The notes beneath the pieces were generated by a model. It had not been told where the DNA came from. It saw only the letters and a program-made list of their open reading frames with translations, and ran no database searches. From Isoetes taiwanensis (Eukaryota > Streptophyta > Lycopodiopsida > Isoetales > Isoetaceae), in assembly GCA_021234155.1 (NCBI GenBank), contig JAJEKV010000086.1, forward strand, positions 682,001 through 746,000: a stretch of DNA of 64,000 bases, given 5' to 3'. Position numbers and translations under genes: made by a program. Each line of letters begins with the position of its first letter. Positions within the stretch are counted from its first letter, which is position 1. Shown in pieces: positions 1 to 10,571 of this stretch.

Positions 1-421
1 CAGGTTCTGCAAGATTGAAAGAGACCCTTACCTGCTGCAAATCCATTGGCCTTGCCAAAATCCGAACTATGCCGTCCTCTACTTGCCGACCTTTTGCTTG
101 CACCTATGCTTGCCGCTGCCAATGCTTGCCGCTGCCAAGAAAATATAACCAAGAACGCCTTGCTTGCTTGCTTGCTGGCTCTGGAACCCTAGATAGATCT
201 GGCATTGGTGCGGCTGCAAGTCCTATCATCATCATCATGGCGAGCATCTCTGCCGTTTCGGAGAGGAAAGAAAACGGATAGAAGCTGAAAGCTGAAAGCC
301 GAAAATGCCAAAATCTTTGCCGGAAAAGAAAAATGTCTTCTAAAACTCACGCAAACATTTACGAAACCGCCAAAAAAAACGTTTAGAGGAAATAAAAAAT
401 GGGGAAAAACGTGCATAATTT
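1..421. other. No gene recognised
   Basis: I see short open frames without recognisable domains. A 15-base motif, GCTTGCCGCTGCCAA, is repeated in tandem around 106-140, followed by a GCTTGCTTGCTT run. Nothing else can be assigned. Confidence 0.5.
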
Positions 422-553
422 GGGGATTTTATTTTTTTCGCCGGATTTTAATTTTCGGATTCCAAAATTTCGCTTTTTCGCCGGATTTCGATGTACACAG
501 GCGGCCGGAAAAAGGAGGACACACCACCCCCAACACAATTTAAGTAAGTAGAC
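422..553 (+). repeat. Dispersed repeat A, copy 1
   Basis: About 130 bp with a close direct match at 3868-4001. Both copies contain CCAAAATTTCGCTTTTTCGC followed by CGGATTTCGATGTACACA, then a purine-rich stretch, a C-rich stretch and AACACAATTTAAGTAAGTAGA. The two copies bracket about 3.3 kb without recognised coding sequence. They could be ends of an unclassified element or two solo insertions. Confidence 0.7.
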
Positions 554-1484
554 TAGTAAACGTCGTTGCCGGGCATAAGTAGGGCAGGGTGTGTGTTTAT
601 ATGGGCCTTCTATATATAGCTGATACTATAGAGTTGGGGCTCTGACTGGACTCTTGCATTTGCTTTGAGAGAATTGTTAGGTGCAGGTAACCCAAAGTGA
701 AACATCTAGGTGCCTTCAAACATGCCATGTGCAAGTTTGAAAAATCTAGATAAGAAGCAAAGGAACCCATCAAAAAAGCAAACCTTCAACAATTGCACAA
801 TTTTTCTTCCAGAATGCCACCAATGTGAGTTTGATGAAGAGGTAAATGTGTGCCCCGCATTGCCGCACATAAGTAATGGTATGTGTTTTTAGTAAATGTA
901 GATCAATCTAGTTATTTTTTGGGGCATCATGTTTTCTTTTCCGGTAATAAGGCACCCAAGTTTAGGGTTCTGCTTTCTCTCTCCTTTGCTTCCCAGACCT
1001 TAAACCATGGGTTTATGAAATGCATCTCCCTAAGATGATTTTGTGAGTAGGTAATGGATTCCTGAAGATGATTTATGAGTGGCTGACATGACGTGCTTAT
1101 TTTCCTATATATAACATGAATCACGAATGTCCAAAAGTAGTGTTTTTGACATGTGGAAAAATAATGTTCCATATCTTGATATTGAACCAATATTTTGCTC
1201 TAACAAAAGGGGGCATATTCATTTTGTTTAAGCAACGTTCTTATTGACTAAATTTGAGGATATAACTGGGCAGTTCATGCTAATATGTAAAAGGTTGCGT
1301 TGTTTCTTCTTTATGCATTGAATGTCTTGCTCACATACTATGTACATACCTCAAAGACTAATTGCACGCTAAACACGTGCAATATTTTTTAATAGATGTT
1401 TAGTATTGCATCAAAATAATGTAACTATCTTTGCGTAGACATTCTTTTGCGAAACTATCTAATTCTCTGTCTACTTAGTTTCCA
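554..1484. other. No gene recognised
   Basis: AT-rich sequence with only short uninformative frames on both strands. A TATATATAG-containing stretch near 610 could be promoter-like, but no gene follows it. Confidence 0.4.
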
Positions 1485-1753
1485 CGTTTGCATTTAAAGC
1501 AAAAAGTGCATCATATACTATGGTGGCTCTAAACAGATAAATTTGCTTCAGTGTTACATTTCTCTAAAATACTCACAACAGCTTTTAGCTGGAACATGGC
1601 AAATGCTTAGCAACACAATCGTTTGCATTTAAAGCAAAAAGTGCATCTACTATGGTGGCTCTAAACAGATAAATTTGCTTCACTGTTACATTTCTCTAAA
1701 ATACTCACAACAGTTTTTAGTTGGACATGGCAAATGCTTAACAACACAGTAGT
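1485..1753. repeat. Tandem duplication, two ~135-bp units
   Basis: Unit 1 is about 1485-1619 and unit 2 about 1620-1753. Each begins CGTTTGCATTTAAAGC and runs through GGTGGCTCTAAACAGATAAA to GGCAAATGCTTARCAACACA. The units differ by a few substitutions and a 4-base deletion (CATATACTATGG against CTACTATGG), so the duplication is fairly young. Confidence 0.9.
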
Positions 1754-3537
1754 ATACATATCGCAATCTTTTCCTTGTCTTGGTACCTTGCTTCCTAGTA
1801 TATGAACAGAATTAGGGACTCCAGTTTGCATTGTAACTGGAGTTTCAACGGGTATGGGAAGAGAAATACCCCCAAGGAACCATTTCATGCTTTCTTTGCA
1901 TGCACCTCTTGGTGCAGCTCTTGATGCCAGCTTCTACAATCCTCTGCTTCGTACAAACTCGGTTATCAACTGAGAAACCTCTACAGGTGAAGGGAATACA
2001 TACACATGACATGAAAGTACCTTATTGCCTACAATCTGTGAGGCAGAAACTATTTGAAGGATCCGTGAATAAGAAAGCATCCCAAGATCTAAACCAAAAT
2101 GATCTTATCATACTAACAACTTGAATCCAAGTTTCACAGCAACAAAATACCACCAGAAAATGCCTTAGAAAAGAGGGTAAATAAATCTTACCTTATCTGC
2201 TAGCTCGAAAAGATCCGCTCCAAACCAACAGGCTGAAACTTTTATCAGCAGATCTAGTCTTCAGTCTCTTTCCATCACTGCAGAACTCAGAATATACCAT
2301 GCGACTTAAAGTAACAACATAGTTTCAGAGTAGATCAAACTATAAATTAAAGCTCTTAAAACAAAGTTCAAAAAGCACATATAATCTCTTTTAACTCTGC
2401 GTCAGGAATGACTCCTAGGCAATACGTCTTTTTAAATTAGGTGTTGGCTGCACACCAGAAGGAGGAATAAGAACTGGCTATTGATGGCCCATTGATGTTT
2501 CAGAAAAAAGAGGTCGTTGCTGGCATGCAAGATCAGCTTTTTCGAATGCGAACAGAAGGTGCCATAACTGGCATGCTATACATGGGTTCAGCATTTCTGA
2601 ATTCAAACAAATGTATTAGATGACATTGATATCTTGCTCTGTGCCCTTGTGTCAACAGGAACTTGAAACTGCAACAGAGAACCTGGCGAGTAAGAGTTTT
2701 TGAAATTCATCTTCTTATTGAAGCCCATAAAGCCTAGACTGCATTAAAAGAGCAAATAAATAATTTTTTTTACCTGAGTGTAAGAGCCTGATAGACAATC
2801 TGACTGTCATGTAGATGCTAAAAGGCAAAATAAAGTATGGACACTTTTCTTCTGGAAACCCTTCCCAATATTCAAAAGAATCTTTGCAAAAGTATAAGGG
2901 AAGGCTTGTACTTGGACGATTTTTCTTCTTCTGATATTTCCCAGCAACCAAGTGCTAAGATTTATCTCAACCAAAAAAAACCCTACGACTGAATCAGAGA
3001 CTTGCCATTTGTTTTAACCCATCTCCATTTAACTTGGTGAACCGAATCGTGAAACCCTTAAAATAGTTTTAAATAGATGAAGCCCAAACTTTACCTGGAA
3101 TTATTCTGGAAGATCCTTCGAAGTGCCCCAAATATAGATTGCAAATGCAGGCAGGTTCTTTACAAATCTGCAACAAAAATGTGTCAGTAAAAACAAAGAA
3201 TAGATAGGAATGCCACTAAGCAGAGGCAACAAAAAGCATTGTCTATGACAATACTGGTGCAAAGCAGCTAAGGAAAGCATGAAGCTGGATGCTGTGCAGA
3301 ACTTTGGTTCACATATAATATTCCATGCAGTATTTACTCTTTCAAGCAAAACTATAACACAAATAAGGCATCCAATCTCATTACAAACGCAAAGATACAA
3401 TCCTAGAGATGTTAATTTACCTTCAATAGACTGATTCTTCTCAGAAACAACAGCAGCATAAACAACTTGACTGGCTCAAGTTCAACCTGGGATGCAAACT
3501 CGTCTTATGCAGATTGTAATACATCAACGAAATTCCT
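1754..3537. other. No firm gene; weak exon candidates
   Basis: No recognised protein family. A few short minus-strand stretches are bounded by plausible splice sites, and the best pair is listed separately. Otherwise low-information AT-rich sequence. Confidence 0.35.
2603..2817 (-). CDS. Candidate terminal exon pair of an unknown gene
   Basis: On the minus strand, 2817-2774 lies between a CCTTTTAG acceptor and a GTAAAA donor and reads HLHDSQIVYQALTL plus two bases. It joins in frame to 2738-2603 after an AATGCAG acceptor. That piece reads SLGFMGFNKKMNFKNSYS and continues for about 45 codons to a TGA at 2605-2603. I do not recognise the product and could not find a matching upstream exon with compatible phase. 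It could be a chance open frame. Confidence 0.22.
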
Positions 3538-3561
3538 GAAGAAGAAGAAGAAGAAGAAGAG
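3538..3561. repeat. (GAA)n microsatellite
   Basis: Eight consecutive GAA-type triplets, visible directly. Confidence 0.9.
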
Positions 3562-3867
3562 GGAACGGATCATTATGCAAAGTAGACAAAATGAAAGGAA
3601 TACCCATAACAGTTTCTAACCCTAAAGTTTCCCGAAGCAACTGTGCTTGCAAGGGATTAAAGTCCGGCATTCGGTTTACAAAACTCTTACACAAAAATAA
3701 GTTGAGGGATTACCAGAACGTTATCGGAAATATGTGCGCCTGAAGGTGCTCTGGTTGTGGAGGTGCTCCGTGCGATGAGGCTCTGGTGCCGCTCTGCCAC
3801 CCAAAACAATGATGGAAAGCCGAATCCATCCGAAAAAATAGCCGCACATATTAAAACAAATGAGTGC

Positions 3868-4001
3868 GCCAAAAAATTCCTTTTGGCCGGATTTTCAAAT
3901 TTCTGATCCCAAAATTTCGCTTTTTCGCCGGATTTCGATGTACACATGCGGCCGAAAAAAGGAGGACACAACCCCCCGAACACAATTTAAGTAAGTAGAT
4001 A
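3868..4001 (+). repeat. Dispersed repeat A, copy 2
   Basis: Same orientation as the copy at 422-553. The shared core is CCAAAATTTCGCTTTTTCGC followed by CGGATTTCGATGTACACA, ending AACACAATTTAAGTAAGTAGA. Similarity stops just before the fold-back element that starts at 4075. Confidence 0.7.
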
Positions 4002-4074
4002 CCCAACTCAAGATTTAGAATGTTAGTAATGGGTATAATGCATCTTTATGTTGTATCGTAATTGAAAGAAAGCT

Positions 4075-4507
4075 ATTAAATTAAATTAAATCATTACATT
4101 AAACCATTACATTACCTTTAAATTAAATCCCCCTTCAAACCCCCTTTGGTTTGGGTGCATATTCACACGGGGGGTTACTCCGGGCAACGAGAGCTGTTGG
4201 ATAGGCATATTCACCCCTTATTCCATAATCTACACCGTACACAAAGTTCCTCGTTTGTGGGGTATAGAAGTATGGAATTTGCTATACTGTATAACAAGAT
4301 TTGCAAAATACTATAAGATTTGAGGTAATATACTATATGGTGTTGATTTTGTACGTGCAAAACATAAATATAGACATAAATATAGGGGCTCTCGCTGCCC
4401 TACGTCACCCCCCGTGTGAATATGCACCCAAACCAAAGGGGGTTTGAAGGGGGATTTAATTTAAAGGTAATGTAATGGTTTAATGTAATGATTTAATTTA
4501 ATTTAAT
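4075..4507. mobile_element. Fold-back (long-TIR) element, copy 1
   Basis: The left arm 4075-4175 is a perfect reverse complement of the right arm 4407-4507 (101 bp), with weaker pairing continuing inward through CGGGCAACGAGAGC. The inner arm core, including CCCCCTTTGGTTTGGGTGCA, is shared with the element at 7347-7803. The outer arm (ATTAAATTAAATTAAATCAT and so on) is different. The loop of about 230 bp has no ORF and is related to the loop of copy 2 (TCGTTTGTGGGGTAT). It is nonautonomous; the superfamily is unclear and I found no target-site duplication at the arm ends. Confidence 0.85.
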
Positions 4508-4527
4508 GTAATGGTTTTTGTTATAGG

Positions 4528-4558
4528 TTAAAAAAAAATTTTGCCCTTTCGGGGCTAA
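4528..4558 (+). other. Shared hairpin flank 3' of fold-back copy 1
   Basis: GGTTAAAAAAAAATTTT is followed by the small hairpin GCCCTTTCGGGGC and TAAG. The same arrangement, an A-run, a T-run and then GGCCCCTTCGGGGCC, follows fold-back copy 2 at 7804-7832. The mobile unit may therefore extend beyond the inverted repeat on this side. Confidence 0.55.
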
Positions 4559-4975
4559 GAACAAACAACGTGACTTCACAGTTGGATGAGTTAGATATTG
4601 TAGCAGCAATTAATATGCTTCAATGTAACATTTGATATTACAAAAGCCACAAATGCATTAACATCACATTTCTTCATAACCTTAATGGTCTTTTCATGTA
4701 AGATCATATACTTCTGCTGAACTACAAAAAATCAGGTCATTCATCTCCCTTGAAGCACTAAGTTCATTGCTAGATGGAACATGCAAAGCCTCATGATAAA
4801 AATAATGGTAGTAAAGGAGACACTATTTGGATTTGGCATTGCTTGACATTTTTAAGGGTTTTATTTACCCGCTTACAAGCAATTTTTAAGGGTTTTATTT
4901 ACCCGCTCACAACCAGTAATCAGAGAATTTCATCCCTGCGCATCCTTGGCACAACATTAGATCATTGTCAAGCCT
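4559..4975. other. No gene; short 34-bp tandem repeat
   Basis: A 34-bp unit containing ATTTTTAAGGGTTTTATTTA and then CCCGC occurs twice at about 4848-4914. Otherwise unassigned. Confidence 0.6.
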
Positions 4976-6350
4976 CAAATATATATTTTAATCCTTCTAC
5001 GCCTGTACCTTATTGCAGGCCTCAAGCACTTGATATATCCCTCAAGGCAGGTAATTCTCAATTTATCTTTCAATAGTTTTCCTTTTGAAGAAGATTCCAC
5101 ATTCATATCTGCAATGCCTGCACAAATGCATGAGCTGTTAGGATCACTATAGAGATAAATGCTTGGTCTGACATGCATCATAATACCTTTCTCTGTAATC
5201 ACAATAGATACATTGTTATAGTTCCACTTGTTGTGATTAAGAATCCTCCAAATGCCCCAAGGAACAACGTTGAAATCATAGACCTGAAATAAGAATGTGA
5301 TGCAACAACTATTGCAACAGCTTACATAATCAAGTACGCCAGCTACTTACAGGTGTTCCAATAGCAACTCCATTTTTTAGTGCTGAAAAATCATCAAGAT
5401 TAACATGTGCAGTCAACTTTAATGCAATACTAAAGGATTAAGGGGAAAATCCATAATGCTTACGTGTTGTATGAATTAGAACATCTTCATACAGACCACT
5501 CATACCACCCGTATCATATGGAGGATCATTCGTGGCATAGATGGATGTGTAATGATTGAGACCAACGAAGTCCACAAAACCTTGTATGAAAATGGATGTG
5601 TAATGATTGAGACCAACGAAGTCCACAAAACCTTGTATGAAAATGGATTCCTCCTTTGGTAAATTTTGGCAGGCGATTTCGAACTCTCTGATGCATTATT
5701 GGAGGATAATCACCGAAAATCACAGGATGCATTCCCCTGCATTAAGGAATGAACTGTACTGTAAGTACAGGAAATATAATAGCTTGCCTCTTATGCTACA
5801 CGACTAACTTACCATCCAAGTTCAAAATCAAGCCCTCTTTGTGCTGCTGCTATATCTGCAGCTGAATCTGATGCCTATCCCCCCCCCTTGTTTGATCTGC
5901 ATCACAAGCATTTCAGTATTGTGAAATGCCATCATTTCCTTTCCTCACGCTTAAAAGCACACCTGGAACTGTTCCCTGTACAATTTAGCCGCAGCAGCAT
6001 GGGCAAGCAGCATATGATGATGTACAATATAAGGCTCTGTAGCTGAGTTCCCTGCAGTGCAGTTTTTGAAACCCATAGAGCACCGTTGTGGTGGATCAAA
6101 CCTATGTTATAACCCATAGATGCTAGTATGTTAGGCTCATTGAATGTGATCCAGCTCGTTACACGGTCCCCAAATGCTTCAAAACATGCTTTGGCATATG
6201 CTTCAAAGTCCTTACTGCTAGAAAGAAGATTCAAACACATCAGAAGCTGGACAAGGGCTATAACATGAAAAACACTATGATACTTGCATGATATTGTCAC
6301 TTAGCCAGCCTCCATATGACAATTCCAGCGCTAACGGGAGATCAATCTTC
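4976..6350 (-). pseudogene. GH1 beta-glucosidase pseudogene
   Basis: Family 1 glycoside hydrolase (beta-glucosidase) remnants lie in the correct order on the minus strand. [18 protein letters not shown] is near 6345-6300. An exon with the acid/base motif ITFNEPN (about 6155-6128) reaches [14 protein letters not shown] only after a frame change and ends at a CAG/gtgtgc donor. SDSAADIAAAQRGLDFELGW follows near 5880-5820, then GDYPPIMHQRVRNRLPKFT, DFVGLNHYTSI, GVAIGTPV and a nucleophile region reading ITEKG where the family has ITENG (about 5220-5186). It decays after LKDKLRITCLEGYI. Breaks include frameshifts (one extra G after PKFTK), an in-frame 51-bp duplication, a deletion before SDSAAD and loss of the C-terminal region. 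Intact family members are about 500 aa. It is almost certainly nonfunctional. Confidence 0.85.
5541..5642 (-). repeat. 51-bp in-frame tandem duplication in the GH1 copy
   Basis: Two virtually identical 51-bp units (5541-5591, 5592-5642) encode on the minus strand the duplicated 17-residue block DFVGLNHYTSI plus six residues. DFVGLNHYTS is a conserved GH1 block normally present once. Confidence 0.92.
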
Positions 6351-6656
6351 AACCATTACCCTGGTGCCCAGAATCAGCCTGTATGAAGCTTAGTTTCCTT
6401 GAAGCTTAACCTGCAAAAATCAGACCAAAGGGAGGGGATTCGAGTCTCCTGGGTCGGAATCGTTTGCCATAGATGGGCTGGGTCTATCTTCTACCAGAAC
6501 CATCACCTCTGAAGCCATTGCTTGCCTAGTTTTCTGCAGAAAAAGAGGTCCGATGTTCCTTGGCTAAAAACCCTAAAAATAATGGGAGGACCAAAAATAA
6601 AGAAGCCTCCACCACAGGATTTGCCCCTTTTCTAAAATCAAAGGCTGATAAAAGGG

Positions 6657-6774
6657 TGCACTCTAGAAATACTATTTAGTACACCTGGATGAATACGGCC
6701 ACCAAATCATATGAAAACCTTAGAGAAAACAGTACAAAAACAGAAAGGAAAACCCCCTGTTATAATGCTAGATA
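6657..6774 (+). repeat. Dispersed repeat B, copy 1
   Basis: Matches 10310-10428 in the same orientation. Shared pieces are GCACTCTAGAARTACTA, TTAGTACA, CCAAATCATATGAAAACC, a run of AAAA-rich blocks and CCCCCTGTTAT. No ORF lies inside. The two copies sit just upstream (left) of unrelated sequence on each side, so it is probably an old short transposon or part of one. Confidence 0.65.
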
Positions 6775-7346
6775 TAGAAAGCTATAAAAATAATTATATG
6801 ATAGGTGAACTACTAAGCTATTGTGTTCACCCTACAAAAAGGAAAAAAAGGTAGAGAAACAACTCAAAGCTAATGCCGTCGACAATGGTAACTCATATGT
6901 TTGTGGCTACAAAATGAAAGTGATAGAGAAACAACTCGAAGCTATGGGTGATACAGGATGTTGACAAAAGTCACGTTTGCAAATAACATACCTTTTGTAT
7001 AGCCTATAGTCGTTATAGCAAGACGACCTCTCTTAAAATAAAAAATGAGCTATATTTTTGGGTTGCCCCTAGGGGGGCAAACCCTCGTTTATGTGGGTAT
7101 GTGGGTATATTCAAGTATATGCTGGCATATACCTAGCATATGCTGATGACTGCTAAAAACTGGCTGCTGCCTGTAAATGGTCGGTCATCCAGCCCCATTA
7201 TCAGCCTGCTACACAAACGCTATCCGCCGGACTTGGCTATGGCTTCTGCACCTCGGATTTTGCCCTCCCTTCCTCGGATTCTCGGATTCGTATGTCGCTC
7301 TTCCTCTCGCGCTTAGGCTTTTGAGGGGTTTAGTAGATTTGCAGGG
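6775..7346. other. No gene recognised
   Basis: Contains the pair GGTAGAGAAACAACTC / GATAGAGAAACAACTC about 72 bp apart, and a GC-rich patch near 7050-7075 (GGTTGCCCCTAGGGGGGC). No coding sequence can be supported. Confidence 0.4.
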
Positions 7347-7803
7347 GTTAACAGAAACCATTAACACAAAACTAACATTATTAACACAACCATTGCATTT
7401 GACACATTTAAATTAAAATCCCCCTTAAACCCCCTTTGGTTTGGGTGCATATTCACACGGGGGGTTACTTCGGGCAACGAGAGCTGTCGGATGGGCATAT
7501 TTGCCCTTTATTCCAAAATCTGGACCGTACATAGCCATCCTCGTTTGTGGGGTATGCATGTACAAGTTTTTGTATACTGTATATTAAGGTTTGCAAAATA
7601 CTATAAGGTTTGAGAGAATGTACTTAATGGTGTTAATTTTGTACATGTATTGTAAATTTTTTGAGGCTCTCGCTGCCCTACGTAACCCCCCGTGTGAATA
7701 TGCACCCAAACCAAAGGGGGTTTAAGGGGGATTTTAATTTAAATGTGTCAAATGCAATGGTTGTGTTAATAATGTTAGTTTTGTGTTAATGGTTTCTGTT
7801 AAC
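7347..7803. mobile_element. Fold-back (long-TIR) element, copy 2
   Basis: The left arm 7347-7468 is a perfect 122-bp reverse complement of the right arm 7682-7803, with further imperfect pairing inward through CGGGCAACGAGAGC. The arm termini are GTTAAC. The inner part of each arm is shared with the element at 4075-4507, but the outer roughly 60 bp (ACAGAAACCATTAACACAAA and so on) is not. The central loop has no ORF. A full hairpin could form in single-stranded DNA or RNA. No flanking direct duplication is obvious. Confidence 0.88.
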
Positions 7804-7832
7804 TAAAAAAATTTTTGGCCCCTTCGGGGCCT
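7804..7832 (+). other. Shared hairpin flank 3' of fold-back copy 2
   Basis: TAAAAAAATTTTT followed by the perfect hairpin GGCCCCTTCGGGGCC and TTAAG. It corresponds to 4528-4558 next to copy 1, which suggests a common terminal structure. Confidence 0.55.
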
Positions 7833-8847
7833 TAAGGATGGTAGAGGTGCTCAAATTATGGAAACGAAAACATTGCATAGAATTAGATATATAATATTCA
7901 TACCAATGTATAATATTATACAATACAAGAATTTAGCGCAACCCACAATATACAACCCACAATATCATCTTCAACCCACAATATACAAGTTTAGAGTCAT
8001 AACTAGCATTGGCATTTGTGTAGATCAAAAATATTCATAGGATCAAAGAGGAAAATACGATTTAAAATCATAATGGCACCTCTTCTTAAGGTGCCAAGAT
8101 TGCAATTTTTCATCTAAAGAATCATGTTATGGCGATCTTGCATGAGTCTTACACTAAGCCCGGATAACCCGTGATGCTCTGTAAACAATGGAATAAGAGA
8201 TGGAGTGAAGAGAATACAAACCAGGTTCGTATATGTGTTGCATTTGTTCCCACTACGCCATAGTGGACCGAATTTTCAAACCGTTGCTCTCTGCTATAAG
8301 ATCGGATAAGAAAGAAATCGATCCGATCTTTGTTACAACAAGTCTTGTACCATGGCAAGCGTTAAGAACCATATATGGCGCATATGTAGAACATGTTTAA
8401 TCTCATAAAGAGGAAATACAAATAGAAAAGTAATGGCAACAATAATCCGGATGATAACTAGCATTTGCATCTGCGCAAACCAAAAATGTTCATAGGATGA
8501 AAATGTTCATAGGCACGGACAATCCGCCCGGACAATCCGTGATGATGATGTATGATAATTACAGTTGGCCCTATATCTCTAAACCAAGAATCGCTTCATG
8601 CCCATCTCCATAACTTGTATTTTGCTTGGCGGTTGGCTTCGGCATTTTCCCAATCGAAAAGAGATGAATGCCATTCTTTGTTCAAATGACTCCCTTTAAA
8701 AAAAAGAATGCATAAAGTTCTCCACAAAAAAATAAGTACTGCTCGGTGCTTGAAGCTAAAATGCTCTTACTTTTATTGCCGAATCACGGCCGCTCTTGCT
8801 CCACAATGTAGTCATACCTATCGTGCAGGATGTTTGATGCAGCATTA
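7833..8847. other. No gene; imperfect internal repeats
   Basis: AACTAGCATTKGCATYTG...TTCATAGGAT occurs at about 8000 and 8453, and GCCCGGAYAAYCCGTGATG at about 8158 and 8528. This indicates an old, rearranged duplication. No protein family is recognised. Confidence 0.45.
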
Positions 8848-8988
8848 CCCTTTGGGAACAAATCCATTGAGAAAATACAGTAACTTCAGATGTCTTAGGT
8901 CTGTAAACACCCAGGATATCTTACCATTAAGCATGTTGGCACTCAACCTAATTTCCACAAGGCTGCTTAAGTTTCCAAACTCGCCAGA
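8848..8988 (-). pseudogene. Leucine-rich-repeat gene fragment
   Basis: The minus strand reads SGEFGNLSSLVEIRLSANML then NGKISWVFTDLRHLKLLYF. This is two plant-type LRR units with the LxxLxxLxLSxNxLxGxI pattern seen in LRR receptor kinases and receptor-like proteins. Only about 47 residues remain and no signal peptide, membrane segment or kinase is nearby. It lies about 200 bp from an SDR fragment in the same orientation, which looks like shuffled gene pieces rather than one gene. Confidence 0.6.
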
Positions 8989-9171
8989 ACATAGCCGCAC
9001 ATAGATTTTTGCTCGAATATCAACACTTTGATTGCTTTGGAGACATAAAATCGCATGGCCCTTGTAGAGCCCTCGCATGCGTCCTTGTTTTTGCAAATAA
9101 TGAGATAAAACTGAGAAAACCAGATCTGAGAAAAGTACCAGAAGTAGAAGGAAAGTCTAGCAACCAGTTTC

Positions 9172-9330
9172 GGCATAGCAATCAGTTTCAGTTTCAGTTT
9201 CTTCAGCATCCTTTTCTTCTCTCTGAGGGACATAAGTGATAGCAACAGTGGCACCTTCTTGAGAAAACATGTGAGCAACGGCCCTGCCAATGCCAGAATC
9301 TCCACCTGTGATCAGAGCCACACGATCCTG
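9172..9330 (-). pseudogene. Short-chain dehydrogenase (SDR) N-terminal fragment
   Basis: The minus strand reads [18 protein letters not shown] then [20 protein letters not shown] and KDAEET. This is the first beta-alpha-beta unit of the Rossmann fold with the TGxxxGIG cofactor motif, closest to the glucose/ribitol dehydrogenase-like plant SDRs. An acceptor-like tract lies just before DRVAL. After KDAEET the sequence becomes a short ETETET run and the family similarity ends; the YxxxK catalytic part is absent. It is a single-exon scrap. Confidence 0.7.
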
Positions 9331-9342
9331 AAAAAAAACCAA

Positions 9343-10309
9343 GCAGATCTTGAGTTTATCAGAGGGCCTGTATCACGGGGCACCGAAACGAGGATGAGGA
9401 TCCATAGGGTGCTCTTCACCGGGCCGGGCGGTCTTGCTTTTATGCGGGAAAACTTGCCATAGCTCAGTAACAAAGTCGTTGATTTTTGCTATAGATAAAT
9501 CTTACGCCACAATGGGCTGCTCTTAGCAATGCTCTTAGCTCGATACAAATGGCACCGTGGAGCTCATGTAGTCATAAATAGCTAAAAAATACCTCCGAAA
9601 AGTCTTTTTCGCCATGGCTTCACACCATAGACACGTTTTTGCCGGTACCCAATTTACTTAATAATCAACACCCAAGATCGTCTTTAAGCTCTAAACCAAG
9701 GAAGCCGGTCTTCAAGCTGCTTGAAAGTCACGAAGAACCCTTCTTTGCCAGAGACCTAAAACCCAAAAATTTCAAGCTCGAAAGTACCGAAAAAGCAAGC
9801 TCGTTGCATTTAATTACTTGCTAAACAACACATGAAATCAAAATCCCAAAAGCTCATGTTTCCTTACGGACCCACGTCGCATACACCGCCTATCCCAGAT
9901 ATCTTGCGAGCGGGGAACATAGCCAGAGGCAGGCTTCTACTCTGGTGCCAGTTAAACGTTGCATAATGGCCCCAATCCTTTCGGTCCACCTCCTAAACAA
10001 AAGAAGGCAACTGTAGCAAACCAAGTCCGGCCCTGCAAATTCGTGGACTTGTGTGCATGCCGTAATAAATTCAACCCTGCAAAATCCCTGGGGTTTATTC
10101 TGGAAGCCACCACACAAAAATCATGGAAGCCAATTCTAAACAGAGATCACAGAAGCGTCCTTAAAAAAAATTTTAAGGTCGAGAGAAAAGAGAGGTGGTT
10201 CAAAACCCTAATACAAAAATGCTCGAGCTTTGCATGCCTGAGGGAACGAAATAGGAAAATGAAGGGGGTAGACCATTACAACATGGATTTTTTTATAACA
10301 AAATACAAT
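9343..10309. other. No gene recognised
   Basis: Short frames only. No domains or repeat ends that I can support until repeat B at 10310. Confidence 0.4.
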
Positions 10310-10428
10310 GCGCACTCTAGAAGTACTAATTAGTACAGCTCATTCAATACGATCGCCAAATCATATGAAAACCATGTTAAAAAGTGTATAAAAATACAAA
10401 AATAACCCCCTGTTATTTTGCTACATAT
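10310..10428 (+). repeat. Dispersed repeat B, copy 2
   Basis: Second copy of the repeat at 6657-6774 in the same orientation, located about 140 bp upstream of the PPR-DYW fragment. Confidence 0.65.
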
Positions 10429-10571
10429 TTCTCTTCGTTCTTGGATCATGGAGCGACTAGATCTTTGAAATGTTTCATAACTTTAAGTAAGCTCTTAGAA
10501 TCTTGTCATATTTTCGGTTTTTTATTCTTGAATCTAGCTCTGATTTTTGTTTATGTAATGTAGGTGCGCAG

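Noticed and set aside
7040-7835. Helitron ends (hairpin followed by CTRR) around the fold-back elements
   Set aside because: Copy 1 could be read as hairpin plus CTAA, but copy 2 ends CCTTAAG and neither shows a matching 5' TC terminus or A-T target site.
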